DNA of 8,738 nucleotides, taken from NCBI GenBank assembly GCA_021788795.1, contig JAJYKG010000080.1:1-8738 (forward strand), given 5' to 3'. Below are positions 6,022-8,738 of the stretch, piece after piece. A program made the translations under genes and the position numbers. The DNA comes from Thermoplasmata archaeon (GTDB lineage: Archaea > Thermoplasmatota > Thermoplasmata > RBG-16-68-12). The number at the start of each line of letters is the position of its first letter. Position 1 is the first letter of the stretch. The notes under the pieces are model-generated. The model was given only the letters and a program-made list of their open reading frames with translations, made no database searches and was not told the origin of the DNA.

Positions 6022-6729
6022 ATGAAGTTGAAGCCGGACCACAAGACCGTGCTCGTGCGCGACATGACCGTGTTCAGGAACCTGCGGGACTTCCTCGTCT
6101 CCGACGGCTACAAGGTCGTCTACGAGACGCCGCGAGTCGGCGAGGAGAAGACGGGCATGGCGACCTCCGCGTTCCACCACCCCTACACGAACGAGCGGAT
6201 CGCCATGGTCTACGGCATCGACGCGCCCGACGAGGTCTCCCAGGGCCAGGCCCCGTTCAAGTTCGGATTCGATGGCAAGCCGCAGGCGGAGGCCCAGACG
6301 TACATCCAGCATCTCGCCCTCCGGACCCCGGACATCTTCAGGTTCCGCGAGTACATGGAGAAGAAGGGCGCGCAGTTCCTCACGCCGATCTTCCAGGACA
6401 AGGACTCCTTCGGTCCGCTCCTCCAGTGCTTCTCCCGCGAGATCCTGGACGACGAGTGGTTCTTCTTCGAGTTCCTCCAGCGGGACTACGACGCGGACAA
6501 GATCGGCACCAAGTCGGGGGTCCAGTTCGTCGACAAGACCGTCCGCTCGCTGTACGTGACGAAGCAGGACGAGTTCCGCGACTGGATGAAGACTCACAAG
6601 AAGAAGACCTTCCTCGGCGAGCTGCCCAAGGCGAAGGCCCGCGACGTGTTCCACGAGATCATCGACAACGTGGACCCGAAGGGCTACCCGCTCACCGTGT
6701 GGGCCATCGCGAAGGCCTACCGGCAGTGA
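6022..6729 (+). CDS. Compact single-module 4-hydroxyphenylpyruvate dioxygenase-like protein
   Basis: VOC-superfamily protein of 235 residues. Its core matches the catalytic C-terminal half of 4-hydroxyphenylpyruvate dioxygenase: YIQHLALRTPDI (residues 94-105) for GVQHIAL, FLTP, LLQCFS for LLQIF, and WFFFEFLQR (146-154) for the FFFEIIQR strand. The expected Fe(II) triad is His7 (in PDHKTVLV), His97 and Glu150. Normal HPPD has about 350-390 residues with two VOC modules; here the whole N-terminal module is absent. The His-to-Glu interval is 53 residues against about 82-83 in known enzymes, so an internal segment is missing too. About 75 C-terminal residues after the core are not recognisable. 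Context with homogentisate dioxygenase and hydrolase genes argues for homogentisate formation. ATG at 6022 begins right at the domain; TTG 6004 and GTG 5926 are in-frame alternatives. Another VOC dioxygenase activity is possible. Confidence 0.75.
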   Translation: MKLKPDHKTVLVRDMTVFRNLRDFLVSDGYKVVYETPRVGEEKTGMATSAFHHPYTNERIAMVYGIDAPDEVSQGQAPFKFGFDGKPQAEAQTYIQHLALRTPDIFRFREYMEKKGAQFLTPIFQDKDSFGPLLQCFSREILDDEWFFFEFLQRDYDADKIGTKSGVQFVDKTVRSLYVTKQDEFRDWMKTHKKKTFLGELPKAKARDVFHEIIDNVDPKGYPLTVWAIAKAYRQ

Positions 6730-6739
6730 CCGCGCCGCG

Positions 6740-7504
6740 CTATGGCGCCCTGCGCCGGGCCTTCTCCTGCGCCTCGCGGTAGGCATCCGACCAGAGCAGC
6801 TGCACGGAATGCTGGGACTCGAGGAGGAACCGGTTCCGGTAGGGCTTCTCCTCGCCCTCCGTGAGGGCGCGCTTGATCGCATGCACCGCGGAGCGGGGCT
6901 TCCGCGCGAAGAGCGCGGCGGTCGCCTGTGCGGCCTCCAGGGCCTCGCCCCGCGGCACGACGCGCTCCACGAAGCCCATCTCGGCCGCCTCCCGGGCGGT
7001 GACCTCGGCTCCGCTGACGAAGAGCTCCAACGCCTTCGCGCGGCCGACCATCCGCGGCAGCCGCGCGATCCCGCCGTGGCTCGGCATCCACCCCTGGTCG
7101 ACGTCGGGGAAGGCGAAGGTCGCGTCCTCGGACGCGAACCGCAGGTCGCAGGCCAGGGCGAGTTCCGCCCCCGCGCCGCGGCACGCGCCCTCAATCGCGG
7201 CGAGCGTCGGCTTCGCGAGGTGCTCCAGAGCCCAGAGGGCCTCAAACCCCCGCTGGATCGCGGACTGGGCGTCCTTGGGCGAGAACGCCGCCCACTCCTC
7301 GGCGTCAAGCCCCTCGCTGAACGCGCGGCCCCCCGACCCGGCCACGACGACCGCGAGGGCCCCGGGGTCCTTCTCGAGGTCCGCCACGCGCGCGGCCAGC
7401 TCCTGGACCATGGCCTGGGTGATCCGGTTGGCGGGCGGACGGTGGAGCGTGAGGAGGGCGACGGGTCCTTCGCGGCGAATCTCGATGCGCGCGTCTTCCG
7501 GCAT
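6740..7504 (-). CDS. Enoyl-CoA hydratase/isomerase family protein
   Basis: Crotonase-fold enzyme of 254 residues, normal for the family, acting on acyl-CoA thioesters in the cytoplasm. The oxyanion-hole segments are GRAFSEGLD (residues 59-67) and EGACRGAGAELALACD (105-120). Of the two catalytic glutamates of rat crotonase (Glu144, Glu164), the first is kept as Glu114. The second position is Asp134 in FPDVDQGWMPSHGGIARLP, and the usual PGxGG is changed to PSHGG. This argues for isomerase, hydrolase or other crotonase chemistry as much as for hydration. ATG at 7504 is preferred because the product then begins at the normal PEDARIEIRREG strand; an in-frame ATG at 7540 adds 12 residues of low-complexity Gly/Arg. 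It is convergent with the HPPD-like gene, with a 10-base gap, and divergent from an acyl-CoA synthetase, suggesting fatty or aromatic acid degradation. Confidence 0.92.
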   Translation of the reverse strand: MPEDARIEIRREGPVALLTLHRPPANRITQAMVQELAARVADLEKDPGALAVVVAGSGGRAFSEGLDAEEWAAFSPKDAQSAIQRGFEALWALEHLAKPTLAAIEGACRGAGAELALACDLRFASEDATFAFPDVDQGWMPSHGGIARLPRMVGRAKALELFVSGAEVTAREAAEMGFVERVVPRGEALEAAQATAALFARKPRSAVHAIKRALTEGEEKPYRNRFLLESQHSVQLLWSDAYREAQEKARRRAP

Positions 7505-7573
7505 GGGTGCGCCGCGGCCTCCCAGGGGGCGGCCCCCCATAATCGTTTCGCGTTCGGAGAGGGCCGGGACGAT

Positions 7574-7580
7574 GTTTAAT
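7574..7580. promoter_or_regulatory. Shared TATA-like element, GTTTAAT
   Basis: GTTTAAT (ATTAAAC on the other strand) lies in the 114-base gap between the divergent hydratase and acyl-CoA synthetase genes. Initiation about 25 bases away would fall near 7603 on the plus strand, just before the Shine-Dalgarno site, and near 7550 on the minus strand. A single element may drive both genes, as proposed for the CTTTAAG gap at 2921. Confidence 0.45.
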
Positions 7581-7610
7581 GCCCCAGGAAACGATGCCGC
7601 GGCGAGAAGG

Positions 7611-7615
7611 GGAGG
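7611..7615 (+). promoter_or_regulatory. Shine-Dalgarno site of the acyl-CoA synthetase
   Basis: GGAGG within AGGGGAGGA, three bases before the ATG at 7619. The spacing is short but the match is strong, and it fixes the start. Confidence 0.65.
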
Positions 7616-7618
7616 ACC

Positions 7619-8738
7619 ATGCAGGAGGAGACCGCGCCATCCAAGCCCTGGTACAAGCACTGGCCCCAGGGCGTGCCCAAGTCCATCGACTACCCCGACA
7701 TCCCGGTCCACGCGCTGCTGCGGGACACAGCGAAGGCCCATCCGGACTGGCCCGCGGTCCGCTTCTACGGCAAGCAGCTCACGTTCCGCGAGCTCGACGA
7801 CCAAGCGGACCGGTTCGCCGCGGGGCTCCGGAAGATCGGCGTGAAGCCGGGGGACCGCGTCTCCCTGCTCCTGCCGAACAGCCCGCACTTCTTCGTCGCC
7901 TTCTTCGGCATCCTCCGCGCCGGGGCCGTCGTCGTCCAGACGAACCCGCTGTACACCTCGCGGGAGCTGGAGAACCTCTACAACGACGCGGGCGTCGAGA
8001 CCGTCGTCGTGATGGACCTCTTCTGGCCCAACCTGATCCGCGCGAAGCCCCACACGTCGGTCCAGCAGGTCGTCGTGTGCGACGTGAAGGACTACCTGCC
8101 CTTCCCGCTCCGCCAGCTCTACCCGATCCGCAAGCGGGGGGACCTGAAGAAGCAAGGGCACTGGCCCCTCGTCATCCCGGCGGAGGCCTGGGTCCACCGC
8201 TACCGCGAGTTCCTCGCGACGCCCCCGCAGCCCGGCGCGGAGCCGCCCGTCCACCCGCGCGAGGACGTCGCGGTGCTCCAGTACACGGGCGGGACCACGG
8301 GCACCCCGAAGGGCGCCATGCTCACCCACCGCAACCTCGTCGCGAACGCGCTCCAGGTGGGCGCCTGGCTTCCGAAGGGCGACGGCGGCCAGGAACGCTT
8401 CCTCGGGGTCATCCCCCTCTTCCACGTCTACGGCCTGACGACCGCCATGACGGGGCCCGTGGCCCTCGGGGCCGAGGTGGTGCTGCATCCGAACCCGCGG
8501 GAGATCAAGGCGGTCCTGAAGCTGATCAACAAGCGCAAGCCCACGATCTTCCCCGGCGTGCCGACGATGTACATCGGGATCCTGCGCTACCCCAAGGTCT
8601 CCAAGTACGACCTACGGTCCATCAAGGCCTGCATCTCCGGGTCCGCCCCGCTCCCGAACGAGGTGCGCCATCAGTTCGAGAAGGTGACGGGCGGCAAGCT
8701 TGTCGAAGGCTTCGGGCTCACAGAGGCTTCGCCAATCA
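7619..8738 (+). CDS. Long-chain fatty acyl-CoA synthetase (AMP-forming), 3' end outside window
   Basis: Adenylate-forming enzyme that activates a carboxylic acid with ATP and CoA. The first 373 codons are present and open to the window edge; the family usually has about 520-570 residues, so the C-terminal lid domain is missing from view. The ATP-binding P-loop is at residues 222-232 (YTGGTTGTPKG). Other family segments are LTFRELDDQADRFAAGLRK, PGDRVSLLLPNSPHF, QTNPLYTSRELENLYNDA, IPLFHVYGLT, FPGVPTMYIG, SGSAPLP, and GFGLTEASP at the edge (the A5-type motif). The N-terminus PWYKHWPQGVPKSIDYP and the TNPLYTSRELE form point to the FadD-like long-chain clade rather than acetate or coumarate ligases. 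It is divergent from the enoyl-CoA hydratase gene. Together they suggest acyl-CoA metabolism, possibly also handling carboxylic products of aromatic breakdown. The exact acid is not determinable. Confidence 0.94.
   Translation, partial: MQEETAPSKPWYKHWPQGVPKSIDYPDIPVHALLRDTAKAHPDWPAVRFYGKQLTFRELDDQADRFAAGLRKIGVKPGDRVSLLLPNSPHFFVAFFGILRAGAVVVQTNPLYTSRELENLYNDAGVETVVVMDLFWPNLIRAKPHTSVQQVVVCDVKDYLPFPLRQLYPIRKRGDLKKQGHWPLVIPAEAWVHRYREFLATPPQPGAEPPVHPREDVAVLQYTGGTTGTPKGAMLTHRNLVANALQVGAWLPKGDGGQERFLGVIPLFHVYGLTTAMTGPVALGAEVVLHPNPREIKAVLKLINKRKPTIFPGVPTMYIGILRYPKVSKYDLRSIKACISGSAPLPNEVRHQFEKVTGGKLVEGFGLTEASPI

Noticed and set aside
7505..8488. Long 5' extension of the hydratase frame across the acyl-CoA synthetase
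   Set aside because: The extra residues are an antisense shadow of the synthetase; the family N-terminus begins at the ATG at 7504.

Overview
This GC-rich window looks archaeal, most likely a high-GC relative of the Thermoplasmata. The signs are short archaeal-length leucine-pathway isomerase subunits, TATA-like elements (CTTTAAG, GTTTAAT) in otherwise GC-rich divergent gaps about 26 to 40 bases before start codons, and Shine-Dalgarno sites close to starts. The lineage call is inference from gene character, not from a marker gene. Two of the encoded dioxygenases need O2, so the host is probably aerobic or microaerobic.

Left third (157-2853): a branched-chain or 2-oxoacid elongation locus. 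On the minus strand it holds a shortened isopropylmalate/homocitrate synthase-like gene, then leuC, then leuD. The two isomerase subunit genes are separated by a plus-strand gene for a small retroviral-type aspartic protease. That gene is divergent from leuD and overlaps the leuC 3' end by 34 bases. The synthase gene appears to have lost nearly its whole TIM barrel in frame and keeps only the N-terminal motif and a C-terminal helical tail. The junction sits on a repeated Glu-Glu-Lys-Leu-Arg-type coding segment and a perfect 8-bp hairpin.

Middle (2965-6729): a plus-strand tyrosine/homogentisate catabolic cluster. It encodes homogentisate 1,2-dioxygenase, a phosphoribosyltransferase-fold protein with a degenerate PRPP motif, fumarylacetoacetate hydrolase (apparently started by CTG in a CTGA stop/start overlap), and a compact 4-hydroxyphenylpyruvate dioxygenase-like protein with only one catalytic VOC module. 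Together they would turn 4-hydroxyphenylpyruvate into fumarate and acetoacetate. No maleylacetoacetate isomerase is visible.

Right third (6740-8738): a minus-strand enoyl-CoA hydratase family gene, convergent with the dioxygenase, and a divergent plus-strand fatty acyl-CoA synthetase cut by the window edge. The two share a short gap with a TATA-like element.

The most interesting points are the half-sized HPPD-like enzyme, the PRTase-like protein embedded between two homogentisate-pathway genes, the CTG start, and the internally deleted synthase.
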